Below, piece by piece: positions 55,006 through 64,000 of a stretch of DNA of 64,000 nt (positions are counted from its first letter, which is position 1; every line of letters begins with the position of its first letter). A model generated the notes under the pieces. The model ran no database searches. It was not told where the DNA came from and saw only the letters and a program-made list of their open reading frames with translations. This DNA is from Paenalcaligenes hominis (GTDB lineage Bacteria > Pseudomonadota > Gammaproteobacteria > Burkholderiales > Burkholderiaceae_B). Both the position numbers and the translations under genes were made by a program. The stretch covers positions 372,001 to 436,000 of the forward strand of contig NZ_JAATIZ010000001.1 in the NCBI RefSeq assembly GCF_011927625.1. The letters run 5' to 3'.

Positions 55006-55968
55006 TTAAGCTTGAACGACTTTTTTGGGACGAATGCTGCCAGTTTGCTCGACGATACGCTGATAGTGCTCGGGACGGCGATGGGCTTCAAAGTTAAAGG
55101 TAGAAGCGCGATTTACTTGGCACAAGGATAAGTCGCAGTCGGCAATGATGAGCTCATCGTGCCACGTCGAGGAGCGCGCAATAATTTCCCCAAAGGGGTT
55201 GACGATAATGGAGCTACCAAACATAGCGTGACCGTCTTCAACGCCTGCTTTGGCAACGGACACACCAAAGCAGTTGTTTTGATAACAGCCGGCTTGCACG
55301 CTTAGGTTAGATTGCATGACTTTTAGATGTGGGGGCTGATGGTGGGTAACATCAAGGTTTGCTACAGGCGTGTTATAGCCAATCAATACAATATCCACTT
55401 CTTGTAAACCTAAAACGCGCCATGCTTCGGGCCATCGTCTATCGTTGCAAAGCAGCATCCCAAGGTTGAATTCGCCTACGTTTTCTAAATAAAAACGCTC
55501 TACCGGAAAACCCAAGTTTCCAACTTCAAAATACCGTTTTTCTAAGTGTTGTAAAGGGCGTTCGGGAATATAGTCGGCATGGCCGGGCAGGTGGATCTTG
55601 CGGTATTTCATAAGGTGTTCGCCGGCGCTAGAAATAAGACTAGCTGTGTTGTAGCGGTGGTTGTCCAAGGTTTTTTCGGCGTAGGAAATCTGGACCATAA
55701 TATTTAGGTCTTTGGCTTTTTGTAGTGCGTTTTCAAGTCCTCGCGGTGGCCATTGGTCTTCAAACCATTGGTCGGCTTCTTCCAACGTTTCGTAATACCA
55801 GCGTGGAAAGAAAGGCGTTAAACAAAGCTCAGGAAAGACGATCAATTGCGCGCCTCGTTTAGCGGCTTGCTCTATAAGATGCTGCATGCGTTGGGCCACG
55901 CTTTCTCGGGTATCGTTTTTTTGCGTGGCTCCCATCTGAGCGCCAGCTATCGTGATTACAGGTGTCAT
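55006..55968 (-). CDS. N-carbamoyl-D-amino-acid hydrolase
   Basis: A 320-aa nitrilase-superfamily enzyme. The catalytic triad is visible: Glu in VFPELCLTPFFPRW, Lys in YRKIHLPGH, Cys in LLCNDRRWPEAW. IHLPGHADY, LEKRYFEVGNLGFPV and FNFEAHRRPEHY follow the D-carbamoylase pattern closely. It yields a free D-amino acid, CO2 and ammonia. I use the ATG at 55968; a longer frame to 56082 is not typical. It is upstream of the D-amino-acid operon and in the same direction. Confidence 0.9.
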   Translation of the reverse strand: MTPVITIAGAQMGATQKNDTRESVAQRMQHLIEQAAKRGAQLIVFPELCLTPFFPRWYYETLEEADQWFEDQWPPRGLENALQKAKDLNIMVQISYAEKTLDNHRYNTASLISSAGEHLMKYRKIHLPGHADYIPERPLQHLEKRYFEVGNLGFPVERFYLENVGEFNLGMLLCNDRRWPEAWRVLGLQEVDIVLIGYNTPVANLDVTHHQPPHLKVMQSNLSVQAGCYQNNCFGVSVAKAGVEDGHAMFGSSIIVNPFGEIIARSSTWHDELIIADCDLSLCQVNRASTFNFEAHRRPEHYQRIVEQTGSIRPKKVVQA

Positions 55969-56373
55969 TGTTCTCTTCTGTGGTTGAGTGGTTACGAGTA
56001 ATACAGCTTCACCAGGCGCTTTAGCCTTTAGGGATTTGCTTTTTTTGGGGTGGGGCCCCATTGGCTGGTTATCACCGCTCACAGGTCGACCGACAAACCT
56101 ACCGTATCAAGCACAGATCTCTGAGGCTAACGCTTAGGCTAATTCATTCTACCTACAATTAGAAAATTCAGGTTTTATCGTTTAAGGCAGGCTAGACAAG
56201 GCTTTGCTCGCGTATGGGTGTCAGATAAAAAAGCGGGGTGGGCGCTTTTTATTTCATCTTGATGTCAAGCAAAAGCGTGATTCCGTAAAACTTAGCTTCA
56301 TTAACCCCTAATTAACTACGAAAAGACGTAAAATAGCCGTCTTAATGTAGAGTTGCTTTTATAAATTAGTTAC
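55969..56373. other. 405-bp divergent gap before the KpsS-like gene
   Basis: The gap lies between the divergent carbamoylase and capsule genes. It holds a hairpin with A and T runs at 56227-56250 and an AT-rich stretch with TAAAAT at 56329-56334 without a good -35. No gene is evident. Confidence 0.5.
56227..56250. terminator. Bidirectional terminator-like hairpin
   Basis: AAAAAGCG and CGCTTTTT flank a 7-base G-rich loop, giving a U tail in either direction. It stands between divergent genes, insulating the capsule operon from the catabolic block. Confidence 0.6.
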
Positions 56374-57612
56374 GTGAATCACCAATTTCTTTTTCTTCAG
56401 GGCGTGAATTCGCCCTTTTTTGCTGATTTGGCCGAGGCCTTGAAAAAACAAGGGCATGGTGTATTGCGGTTAAATTTTACGGTGGGTGACAAGGTATTTT
56501 GGCGTCGCAATGGTAATGCGCATAGCTGTACGTTGCCGGCGGACCAAATGACGGCTTTTGTGGCCGAGTTCTATAGAACACACACGGTGACCGATGTGGT
56601 GTTGTTCGGTGACGAGCGTCCCGTACATCAAGCCGCCATCCAGATTGCAAAGCAGTTGGGGGTGCGGGTTCATGTGTTTGAAGAGGGGTATTTTCGTCCC
56701 TATTGGTTTACGCTAGAGCGGGGCGGTGTCAATGCTAACTCAGCGTTACCCAAAGACCCCTTGTGGTATCAGGAGTGGGGGCCGTTGGTGCCAAATTACC
56801 GTAATGGCTTATCGTTTAGGTCGTCGTTTTATATGCGCGCTTGGTTTGATGTGGCCTACCATTTCTGTAGCTTGGCTAATCGTTGGCAGTTTCCGCAGTA
56901 CCAATACCATGCCCCACATACGGCATGGCAGGAATACTGGCCGTATTTGGCAAAGCAGATCAAACAAAGCATAGTGCGGCGCCAAGCCCAAGACAGCAAA
57001 ACCATTGGGCGTTTTTTAGCCCAAGACAAAGCATTTTATTTATTGCCTTTGCAGTTGGACTCCGACGCGCAAATTCGCTGTCACTCGCCTTTTGAAAACA
57101 TGTATCAGGTCATGGATACCGTGTTGGCGTCCTTTGCGCAGCATGCGCCATCTGACACGGTATTGGTGATTAAAAACCACCCGCTAGATATGGGGCTAGT
57201 TAATCATGAAAAAAATGCGTCTGCCTTGGCGCAGCACTATGATCTTGCTGATCGTGTGGTGTTTTTGCAGACGGGGGCCATGCCAACCCTATTGGGGCAA
57301 GCCACTGGGGTGGTCACTGTCAATAGTACGGTGGGGGCTTCAGCGCTCTACCATGCTTTACCTACTAAAGTGCTTGGCGAGGCCATTTACGATATAGCGG
57401 GGCTAAGCTACGACGGCGCGTTGGATCAGTTTTGGTGCGATTCACAGCGCCCTAATATGAATTTATTTCACCATTTTCGTAATGTGGTGATTCATGCGAC
57501 GCAGCTAAATGGTGGTTTTTATACCTCAGCAGGTATGCGTATGGCTGTGCAGCAGGCGGTGCCAGCACTGTTGGCGCCTCAGTCTTTTATCGAGATGAAT
57601 TATGTCCCCTAA
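56374..57612 (+). CDS. KpsS-like capsule Kdo transferase (RkpJ-like)
   Basis: A 412-aa protein with a GTG start. FLQGVNSPFFADLAEALKKQGHGV, VLFGDERPVHQAAI and HVFEEGYFRPYWFTLERGGVN are strong KpsS/capsule-export-family motifs; NHPLDMG and TVNSTVGASALYH are the later ones. KpsS-type enzymes add the first Kdo to a lysophosphatidylglycerol anchor for group 2 capsules. It leads an operon with two overlapping genes, in the order rkpJ-rkpH-rkpI-like. Confidence 0.88.
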   Translation: MNHQFLFLQGVNSPFFADLAEALKKQGHGVLRLNFTVGDKVFWRRNGNAHSCTLPADQMTAFVAEFYRTHTVTDVVLFGDERPVHQAAIQIAKQLGVRVHVFEEGYFRPYWFTLERGGVNANSALPKDPLWYQEWGPLVPNYRNGLSFRSSFYMRAWFDVAYHFCSLANRWQFPQYQYHAPHTAWQEYWPYLAKQIKQSIVRRQAQDSKTIGRFLAQDKAFYLLPLQLDSDAQIRCHSPFENMYQVMDTVLASFAQHAPSDTVLVIKNHPLDMGLVNHEKNASALAQHYDLADRVVFLQTGAMPTLLGQATGVVTVNSTVGASALYHALPTKVLGEAIYDIAGLSYDGALDQFWCDSQRPNMNLFHHFRNVVIHATQLNGGFYTSAGMRMAVQQAVPALLAPQSFIEMNYVP

Positions 57613-58372
57613 ACCTCAGACGGTTTTAATTACAGGCGCTACCGGAGGCATCGGGCGCGCCTTGGCCATTGCGTATGCCGCACCGGGTGTGTTTTTAGTG
57701 TTGCAAGGGCGTAATCCCGATCTATTAGTCGGCATTCAGCAGGCATGTCAACAGCTAGGGGCGCAGGTGGAAACCGTGCGTTTTGATTTAAGCGATACCG
57801 AGGGCTGGCGCACGTGGTTAATGGATTTTTGTGCGCAGCGCCCCGTGGATTTGGTGTTTGCCAATGCGGGCGTCAACATTAATCATGGCGAGGACAATGC
57901 CGGCGAGCAGTGGGACGAGATTCGTCAGTTGCTACGGATTAATGTGGACGCCGTGTTTGCGACCGTGCATGGGGTGCTGCCTAGTATGCGCGCTCGAGCG
58001 CAGGGGCAAATAGTGCTGATGAGTTCGTTAGCTGCCTATAGAGGCTTGCCTGTTACGCCCAGCTATAGCGCAAGCAAAGCCGCGGTAAAAGTGTATGGCG
58101 AGGGCATGCGCGACTGGTTGGCTCCTCAGGGTGTACGTTTGACCGTTGTCATGCCAGGCTATGTCAGCTCTAAAATGTGTGAAGACATGCCTGGACCAAA
58201 GCCGTTTTTATGGGCTGCCCCCAAGGCTGCCGCCTACATTCAAAAGCGTCTGCGTAAAAATCCGCCACGTATTAGTTTTCCGTTTCCTTTGAATTTTGGC
58301 ACTTGGGGGTTAAGCGTGTTGCACCCTTCGGTTTCCGCATGGATTTTGCGTCGTTTAGATTATGAGCATTAA
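57602..58372 (+). CDS. Short-chain dehydrogenase/reductase (RkpH-like)
   Basis: A 256-aa SDR. LITGATGGIGRALAIAYA binds the nucleotide; FANAGVN follows; catalytic Ser in LMSSLAAYRG and YSASKAAV with Tyr and Lys. Its start overlaps the KpsS-like stop by 11 bases and it runs into the next gene, so translation is coupled. In rhizobia a similar SDR acts with a polyketide-synthase-like protein to build the capsule lipid; that role here is inferred. Confidence 0.88.
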   Translation: MSPKPQTVLITGATGGIGRALAIAYAAPGVFLVLQGRNPDLLVGIQQACQQLGAQVETVRFDLSDTEGWRTWLMDFCAQRPVDLVFANAGVNINHGEDNAGEQWDEIRQLLRINVDAVFATVHGVLPSMRARAQGQIVLMSSLAAYRGLPVTPSYSASKAAVKVYGEGMRDWLAPQGVRLTVVMPGYVSSKMCEDMPGPKPFLWAAPKAAAYIQKRLRKNPPRISFPFPLNFGTWGLSVLHPSVSAWILRRLDYEH

Positions 58373-59930
58373 TTTTGCCCTAATTGCTTTGGCGATGTTG
58401 GGTTACAAGGTATCGCTAGTGTTGGATTATGCGGTCAAGCCGCGTCCGCGCCTGATGCGTCATCTGCGACATTTCTGTGTACATGCCGGGTTGTGGTTGA
58501 TGGGCTTTGCTTTCGAGATGTTGTTGTTTCAACGTCCTTGGTTTGCCCTGTTTAATTTGCTTGGTCTGCAGTTGCTGTTGATTATTATTAGCAATATGAA
58601 GCAGCGTTTTTTACGCGAACCCTTTTTTTATACCGATACCGAGTATTTTTGGGATGCCATCAAGCACCCTCGGTTGTATTTACCTTTTTTTGGTATAGCT
58701 AATACGGTGTTGGGTTTTGCCATTTATGGTGCGGCAGCGGCACTGGCGTTTTATTTTGAGTCGGCTTACAGTCAGTGGCCCACCGCCGTGCTGTTGTTTG
58801 CTGGGGCGGGGGCGGTAGCTCTGCTTTTAGGTGGCGCGCTAGCTCGTGCTCAACCCAGTTGGCAGCCTAGTGCCGATATACAGCAAATGGGCTTTACGCC
58901 TGCTTTGTGGCGCTATGCGCAGGCCGAGCGTCAGGTATTAGACTTGCACCAGCAAGCCCCTTTTGCGCAGGCTTGGCAGTCTCCTGCTGTGTTACCGCAT
59001 TTGGTGCTATTGCAAAGCGAATCCTTTTTTGATCCGCGTCGTTATTATGCAGACTACATACAGCCGCAGGTGCTAGCGCAGTTTGATCAGATGGCTGCAG
59101 CGGGGCAGTGCGGTGTGCTGCAGGTACCATCGTGGGGGGCAAATACCGTACGCACGGAATACGCGGTGTTGTCAGGGCTAGAGCCCTCGTTATTGGGCGT
59201 ACACCAATTCAACCCGTATCGTCGTTTAGCAAAGCATTGTGTACCCAGCCTAGCGCATTATTTACGATCCATAGGTTATAAAACCATTTGTGTGCATCCG
59301 TATGCGGCCTCGTTTTATCGTCGTAATACCGCCATGCCGTTGTTAGGTTTTGATGAGTTCATTGATATTCGTGCGTTTACTAAAGACGATTATTTTGGGG
59401 CCTATGTGTCGGATGCGGCCCTAGGGCGCAAAGTCACCGAACTGGTGCAAGCACACACAGAGCAGCCGGTGTTTGTGCATGTTATTACCATGGAAAATCA
59501 TGGGCCTTTGCATTGGGAAACCGTCAGCGCCAACGAGGCCAAGGCGTTGATGCAACAGCCCGTTCCCAAGGGGGCCGAGGATTTGCTTCCCTATGTGCGC
59601 CATATTCAACATACCGATCAGCTATTGCAGCAGTTGCAGCAGGCTCTAGCTGCTTCCCCACGCCCAGCGGGGCTGTGTATGTTTGGTGACCATGTGCCTA
59701 TTATGAGTGGCGTCTATCAACAATTAGGCGAGCCGGACGGCAGCACTGATTACCTTTTATGGCGTACCGACAGCACGGTAGATCATCCCCAGGCCTCTGT
59801 AAGCGATAGCCTGACTGCAGCCCAGTTAGGGCCCGCGTTTCTATCGTTTATGGGCTTTAATGCAGACTCTGGGCTGACTACGGGCCAAGCGCCAAAGGAA
59901 ATCAGTGCTAGCTCGCGTCAACACCGTTAA
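58362..59930 (+). CDS. Membrane sulfatase / LTA-synthase-like protein (RkpI-like)
   Basis: A 522-aa protein. About four or five membrane spans occupy residues ~1-165, then a periplasmic alkaline-phosphatase-superfamily domain: PHLVLLQSESFFDPR and WGANTVRTEYAVLSGL (nucleophile Thr), later FVHVITMENHGP and MFGDHVPIM for metal binding. Related enzymes transfer phosphoglycerol or phosphoethanolamine to a glycan or lipid. It overlaps the SDR gene by 11 bases. Confidence 0.82.
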   Translation: MSINFALIALAMLGYKVSLVLDYAVKPRPRLMRHLRHFCVHAGLWLMGFAFEMLLFQRPWFALFNLLGLQLLLIIISNMKQRFLREPFFYTDTEYFWDAIKHPRLYLPFFGIANTVLGFAIYGAAAALAFYFESAYSQWPTAVLLFAGAGAVALLLGGALARAQPSWQPSADIQQMGFTPALWRYAQAERQVLDLHQQAPFAQAWQSPAVLPHLVLLQSESFFDPRRYYADYIQPQVLAQFDQMAAAGQCGVLQVPSWGANTVRTEYAVLSGLEPSLLGVHQFNPYRRLAKHCVPSLAHYLRSIGYKTICVHPYAASFYRRNTAMPLLGFDEFIDIRAFTKDDYFGAYVSDAALGRKVTELVQAHTEQPVFVHVITMENHGPLHWETVSANEAKALMQQPVPKGAEDLLPYVRHIQHTDQLLQQLQQALAASPRPAGLCMFGDHVPIMSGVYQQLGEPDGSTDYLLWRTDSTVDHPQASVSDSLTAAQLGPAFLSFMGFNADSGLTTGQAPKEISASSRQHR

Positions 59931-60005
59931 TATCCGTCGTATAGACACACGCCTAGCGGCGTATTAACTAACTTATTACATATGGCATGCGTAGGTCATG
60001 CCTAA

Positions 60006-60857
<852 letters not shown>

Positions 60858-60883
60858 TCTTGCTTTTGTTATTCCACTGCCGG

Positions 60884-60988
60884 GCTTTTACCATTTCATT
60901 GCTGCGCTTTCATAATCAGCCATTCGCTAGGCAGTGCTCGCTCGTTGCACTCGCTCCGCGCTGAATCGCTCATAGCTGTTTATGACGC
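60884..60988 (+). repeat. 105-bp intergenic repeat, copy 1
   Basis: Matches 61216-61320 in 102 of 105 bases (read by eye), from GCTTTTACC to TTTATGACGC. It holds the GC-rich segment CTAGGCAGTGCTCGCTCG. Confidence 0.85.
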
Positions 60989-61128
60989 GTGGCGAGGAAA
61001 GTGGGGGTTGGACTGAAAGGGGGTTAATAATGGGGGGCTCAGGACGTCTTGATCTAAAGGCTTCTAGGTCAACTACAAGCCTGCCACTTTAACTCCCCTC
61101 ACCCCAACTCATACTAACGGTCGAACGG

Positions 61129-61178
61129 TTCAGCGCGGAGCGAACGTAGTGAGTGAGCACTGCCTAGTGAGAGCGTTA
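61129..61178 (-). repeat. Inverted partial copy of the intergenic repeat
   Basis: TTCAGCGCGGAGCGA- and -GAGCACTGCCTAG match the reverse complement of the core of the two direct copies, with several changes in the middle. Such inverted copies can form large stems in RNA. Confidence 0.7.
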
Positions 61179-61215
61179 GACTGAGGTGGGATGCGAGAGC
61201 AAACTAACTTGGTCT

Positions 61216-61320
61216 GCTTTTACCATTCCGTTGCCGCGCTTTCATAATCAGCCATTCGCTAGGCAGTGCTCGCTCGTTGCACTCGCTCCGCGCTGAATCG
61301 CTCATAGCTGTTTATGACGC
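61216..61320 (+). repeat. 105-bp intergenic repeat, copy 2
   Basis: Second direct copy, offset 332 bases from the first. It ends just before the 3' end of the leftward acyl-transferase gene. Confidence 0.85.
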
Positions 61321-61332
61321 ACAAACACTTGA

Positions 61333-62670
61333 CTATAATAAGCCCTTCATTTTGTGAACCGTCTCATCAATCTGCGCTTGCGTATGCTCGCAGCTAATAA
61401 AGAAGCGTAAGCGCGCCTGCGCCTCTGGCACGGCAGGATACAAAATCGGCTGCACATTCACCCCTTGCTCAAATAGCTGGGCAGAAAGCTGCGCCGCGCG
61501 AATTGAGCTGCCCACAATAATAGGCACAATCGCATAGCCTTGACTTAAACCCGTATCCAGACCAGCGGCGCGTGCTTGCTGTAAAAAGTACTGGCTATTG
61601 TGCTGCAGACGGCGTAAGCGATCCGGCTCTTTTTGCATTACGTCCAATGACGCCAACGCACTGGCTGCCAACGTAGGCGCCATGCCCACACTGTATAAAA
61701 AACCTGGCGCTAAGCATTTTAAATGCTCAATCAGTGCACTTTCCCCGGCAATAAAGCCACCGCAACTTGCTAGGGCTTTACTGCAGGTTCCCATCCAAAT
61801 GTCCACATCACGGGTCGACAAACCCAAGTGCTCAGCCAAACCCTTACCTTGCGTGCCCATCACGCCAAAGGAGTGCGCTTCGTCCACCATTAAAAAGCAA
61901 TAGTGCTCTTGTTTAATGCGAATGAACTCAGCCAAATCAGGATAGTCGCCATCCATGCTGTAGAGACCTTCGACCACGATCAGCACTTTTTCAAATTGAT
62001 GGCGTTGTTGCTGCAGGATTTGTTCGACTTGAGCCCAGTCATTGTGCTTAAAGGGCAGGCGATGCGCACCAGACAGTTGAATGCCTTGGAGCACGCTGTT
62101 ATGAATCAGCTCATCGTGGATCACCAGATCGCGCGGATTAAATAAATGCCCAATGGTAGAGACGTTGGTGGCATGTCCACTGACAAACACCAAAGCCGCA
62201 TCCGTGCCATAGGCCTGTGCAATACGCTGTTCAAGCTCGCGGTGAATGGGGCGCTCGCCCGACACAATACGGCTGGCTGATACGGAGGTGCCGTACTGGT
62301 CAATGGCGTCTTTAGCGGCTTGCCGCACAGCAGGGTGTTGAGCCAGCCCTAAGTAGTCATAACTGGAAAAGTTAATGTAATCGTGCCCACCAATGCGACT
62401 GGTGGCACCAGCACTGCCCTCGTGTATTTTGAAAAACGGGCTGCTAACCCCCAATTGCTGCGCACCTTGGTCCATGATGCGCAGTTGTTGGTACTCAGGC
62501 AGTAGATGGAAACGGTAAAACTTTTCCGGAATGTGCGGGCCCAGTTGTTGTTGGATCCGGTCCCGCAAGGGCACGTTTTGCGTTTTATTGAGTTTGCGCT
62601 CTAGCCCTTGTTGGATCAGTTTTTGTTTCAATTGGCCAGCAAGGCCGGGTTTTTTGGTTGGCTCTGTCAT
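61333..62670 (-). CDS. AONS-family PLP acyl transferase (RkpG-like)
   Basis: A 445-aa alpha-oxoamine synthase. After ~90 extra N-terminal residues the PLP fold shows HDELIHNSVLQG, VEGLYSMDGDYPDL, VDEAHSFGVMG and the Schiff-base lysine in TCSKALASCGGF. Family members condense an amino acid with an acyl-CoA or acyl-ACP, as in BioF and serine palmitoyltransferase. Here the neighbour is a polyketide synthase, so it probably releases the PKS chain onto an amino acid, as proposed for RkpG. Three bases separate it from the PKS gene. Confidence 0.87.
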   Translation of the reverse strand: MTEPTKKPGLAGQLKQKLIQQGLERKLNKTQNVPLRDRIQQQLGPHIPEKFYRFHLLPEYQQLRIMDQGAQQLGVSSPFFKIHEGSAGATSRIGGHDYINFSSYDYLGLAQHPAVRQAAKDAIDQYGTSVSASRIVSGERPIHRELEQRIAQAYGTDAALVFVSGHATNVSTIGHLFNPRDLVIHDELIHNSVLQGIQLSGAHRLPFKHNDWAQVEQILQQQRHQFEKVLIVVEGLYSMDGDYPDLAEFIRIKQEHYCFLMVDEAHSFGVMGTQGKGLAEHLGLSTRDVDIWMGTCSKALASCGGFIAGESALIEHLKCLAPGFLYSVGMAPTLAASALASLDVMQKEPDRLRRLQHNSQYFLQQARAAGLDTGLSQGYAIVPIIVGSSIRAAQLSAQLFEQGVNVQPILYPAVPEAQARLRFFISCEHTQAQIDETVHKMKGLL

Positions 62671-62673
62671 AAA

Positions 62674-64000
62674 TTAATGCAATAGACGCGACTGGGGTTG
62701 CTGCAAATCCGACTCTAATTGTTGGGCGGCTTCGGCAATGGCTTCAGCGCTGACGTCAATGTTGTGTTGCGCTACGATTTGTTGGATGTTGTCGCTTAGA
62801 CCACTTTCGGTATGGGTGCCTTGAAGTAAGTCAATCAGCTTTAACGAAAGACGTTCAATGGTTGGGCTTTCGCTTAAAGACATAACAGGGATACGCACAC
62901 CAAAGCGGTTTTCTAAGGCCAAGACTAACTCCACACCTAACAGAGAGTCTAAACCCATATCGTAAATAGATTGTTGCGCATCAATACGGGGTACGGGCAG
63001 ACGTAGAATCTCACTGACTTCACTTTTAATGATTTGCGTGACGTGCTCTTGTAAGGCTTCTGGGCTAAGGGTGGCAAGCAGCTCAGACCAGTTTTCACGT
63101 TGACCATCGTGCTCTGACTCGGAGGCTAAGTGCGCCATAGCACTGAATTTTGGGCTGCTGGCGGTAGGCAGGAAGCGGTCTAAGGCATTCCAATCTAATT
63201 CCATGACCCCCAGATGTGAGCGCTGATGCACTAGCATGGCTTCTAACGCCTCTAAGGCCAAGGCAGCGGGTAGCGCCGCGCCACCCATGCGGTCTTTAAG
63301 CGCGTCTTTAATTTGATTGTGACGCGCTAAAAAGCCCACATCGTCAATGGCCCCCCAACGTACATTAGTTGCTGCTAGCCCTTGCTGTAGACGCAAGCCC
63401 ATCAACGCCTCTAGCCAGTGATTGGCTGCAACATAGTTACTTTGACCTAAGTTACCAAATAGTGTGGTGGCAGACGAATACACCACAAACAAATCCAAGG
63501 GCTCAGCCAGTTGTAGGCTGTGCTCGTGTAAATGCCAAGCGCCTTTGATCTTAGGCTCTAAGACTCGACGAATTTGTTCTTCGCTAAGGTTCATAATCAA
63601 GGCGTCGTCAATGACGGTAGCGGCATGAATAATCCCTTTGATTGGGGGCAGGTGTGCTGCGGCATAGGCAAAAGCGGCTGCCACGTCTGTGGCCTGCGTC
63701 ACATCACAGGCCAGGGCCTGTGCATTAATACCTTGAGCCTTGAAGTCAGCCAAAGCCTGAGTGGCTTCTTCGCTACTGGCACCACGTCGACTAAGCAGCA
63801 GTAGATGTTGAGCGCCTTTTTCTACTAACCATTGTGCGGTGCGTAAGCCAAAGCCACCTAAGCCACCCGTAATCACATAGGTTGCATCGGCGCGTAATTG
63901 CAGTGTGCTGGTAAGCGCAGGCGCATGCACATGACGTAGCGGTTGCTCGTAGGTCACCACGATCTTACCGATTTGGCGGGCTTGCTGCATATAGCGGAAT
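62674..64000 (-). CDS. Polyketide-synthase C terminus (KR-ACP), cut by right edge
   Basis: The frame is open to the window end, so the visible part is only the C terminus of a larger PKS. A ketoreductase fills residues ~20-250 of the visible part: TGGLGGFGLRTAQWL binds NADPH, and VVYSSATTLFGNLGQSNYVAANHW has the Ser, Tyr and Asn. An acyl carrier protein follows near 330-400 with the phosphopantetheine Ser in DMGLDSLLGVEL. It lies head-to-tail with the AONS-family gene, as in rkpA-rkpG of Sinorhizobium. Module content upstream is unknown. Confidence 0.85.
   Translation of the reverse strand, partial: FRYMQQARQIGKIVVTYEQPLRHVHAPALTSTLQLRADATYVITGGLGGFGLRTAQWLVEKGAQHLLLLSRRGASSEEATQALADFKAQGINAQALACDVTQATDVAAAFAYAAAHLPPIKGIIHAATVIDDALIMNLSEEQIRRVLEPKIKGAWHLHEHSLQLAEPLDLFVVYSSATTLFGNLGQSNYVAANHWLEALMGLRLQQGLAATNVRWGAIDDVGFLARHNQIKDALKDRMGGAALPAALALEALEAMLVHQRSHLGVMELDWNALDRFLPTASSPKFSAMAHLASESEHDGQRENWSELLATLSPEALQEHVTQIIKSEVSEILRLPVPRIDAQQSIYDMGLDSLLGVELVLALENRFGVRIPVMSLSESPTIERLSLKLIDLLQGTHTESGLSDNIQQIVAQHNIDVSAEAIAEAAQQLESDLQQPQSRLLH

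Larger units (their letters stand above)
60858..61332. other. 475-bp gap filled by intergenic repeats
   Basis: No gene is evident between the convergent kdsA and acyl-transferase genes. Most of it consists of two direct 105-bp repeats and one inverted partial copy, listed separately. Confidence 0.8.

Noticed and set aside
55969-56373. JUMPstart/ops element before the capsule gene
   Set aside because: I looked for GGCGGTAG-type sequence upstream of the KpsS-like gene and did not find it.

Overview
The window looks like a chromosomal segment of a Gram-negative betaproteobacterium, most likely an Alcaligenaceae relative. Reasons: a Bug/TctC-type solute receptor with TctB and TctA, a trimeric porin of the betaproteobacterial type, nicotinate-pathway genes (nicX, nicD, nicF) closest in my memory to Bordetella/Alcaligenes/Pseudomonas proteins, and group 2-type capsule genes. 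The genus is not determined. I saw no rRNA, tRNA or CRISPR array.

Region A (1-20017, all on +) is a surface-polysaccharide locus: an SGNH/AlgX-like protein (cut by the left edge), a two-domain GT2, a GT1/4-type enzyme, an 860-aa protein with methyltransferase-like ends around a repeated coiled coil, a TPR-like small protein, wecB and wecC (UDP-ManNAc and UDP-ManNAcA supply), a 1672-aa protein with four glycosyltransferase modules, a heparinase II/III-like protein, an alpha/beta hydrolase, a GT4-methyltransferase fusion, and galU. The first genes overlap or nearly abut, so they probably form a long operon.

Region B (20192-29573) is a divergent pyridine-catabolism cluster. nicF-nicX-nicD run leftwards. 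A tripartite tricarboxylate-type transporter (tctC-B-A), a RidA protein, an asparaginase-like amidohydrolase, an FAD monooxygenase that would fit the NicC step, and a TetR regulator run rightwards. Together they could take 6-hydroxynicotinate or a related hydroxypyridine to maleate; the nicAB hydroxylase and maleate isomerase are not here.

Region C (29702-37929) holds a sodium-solute symporter with an N-carbamoyl-L-amino-acid hydrolase-type M20 amidase, then an IclR regulator divergent from a porin, a cupin and a Tau/Ssu-type ABC importer. Region D (37971-40232) is a small accessory patch: two toxin-antitoxin modules, two oppositely oriented pieces of an IS3 orfA, a gene remnant and a small membrane protein.

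Region E (40409-55968) is a D-amino-acid / N-carbamoyl- and N-acyl-D-amino-acid utilisation block: gabD, a solute-binding protein, D-aminoacylase, a complete Dpp/Opp-type transporter, a DadA-like dehydrogenase, a TPP enzyme, a TetR regulator, an unrecognised or DUF6963-like protein and an N-carbamoyl-D-amino-acid hydrolase. Two almost identical palindromes, one before the lone binding protein (42008-42025) and one before the TetR operon (54931-54946), suggest a single regulon.

Region F (56374-64000) returns to capsule genes: a KpsS-like transferase, a short-chain dehydrogenase, a membrane sulfatase/LTA-synthase-like protein, kdsA, and (on -) an AONS-family acyl transferase and the end of a polyketide synthase. 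This set resembles the Sinorhizobium rkpA/rkpGHIJ capsule lipid genes, so the window may show a polysaccharide-assembly half (A) and a lipid-anchor/Kdo half (F) separated by about 36 kb of catabolic genes.
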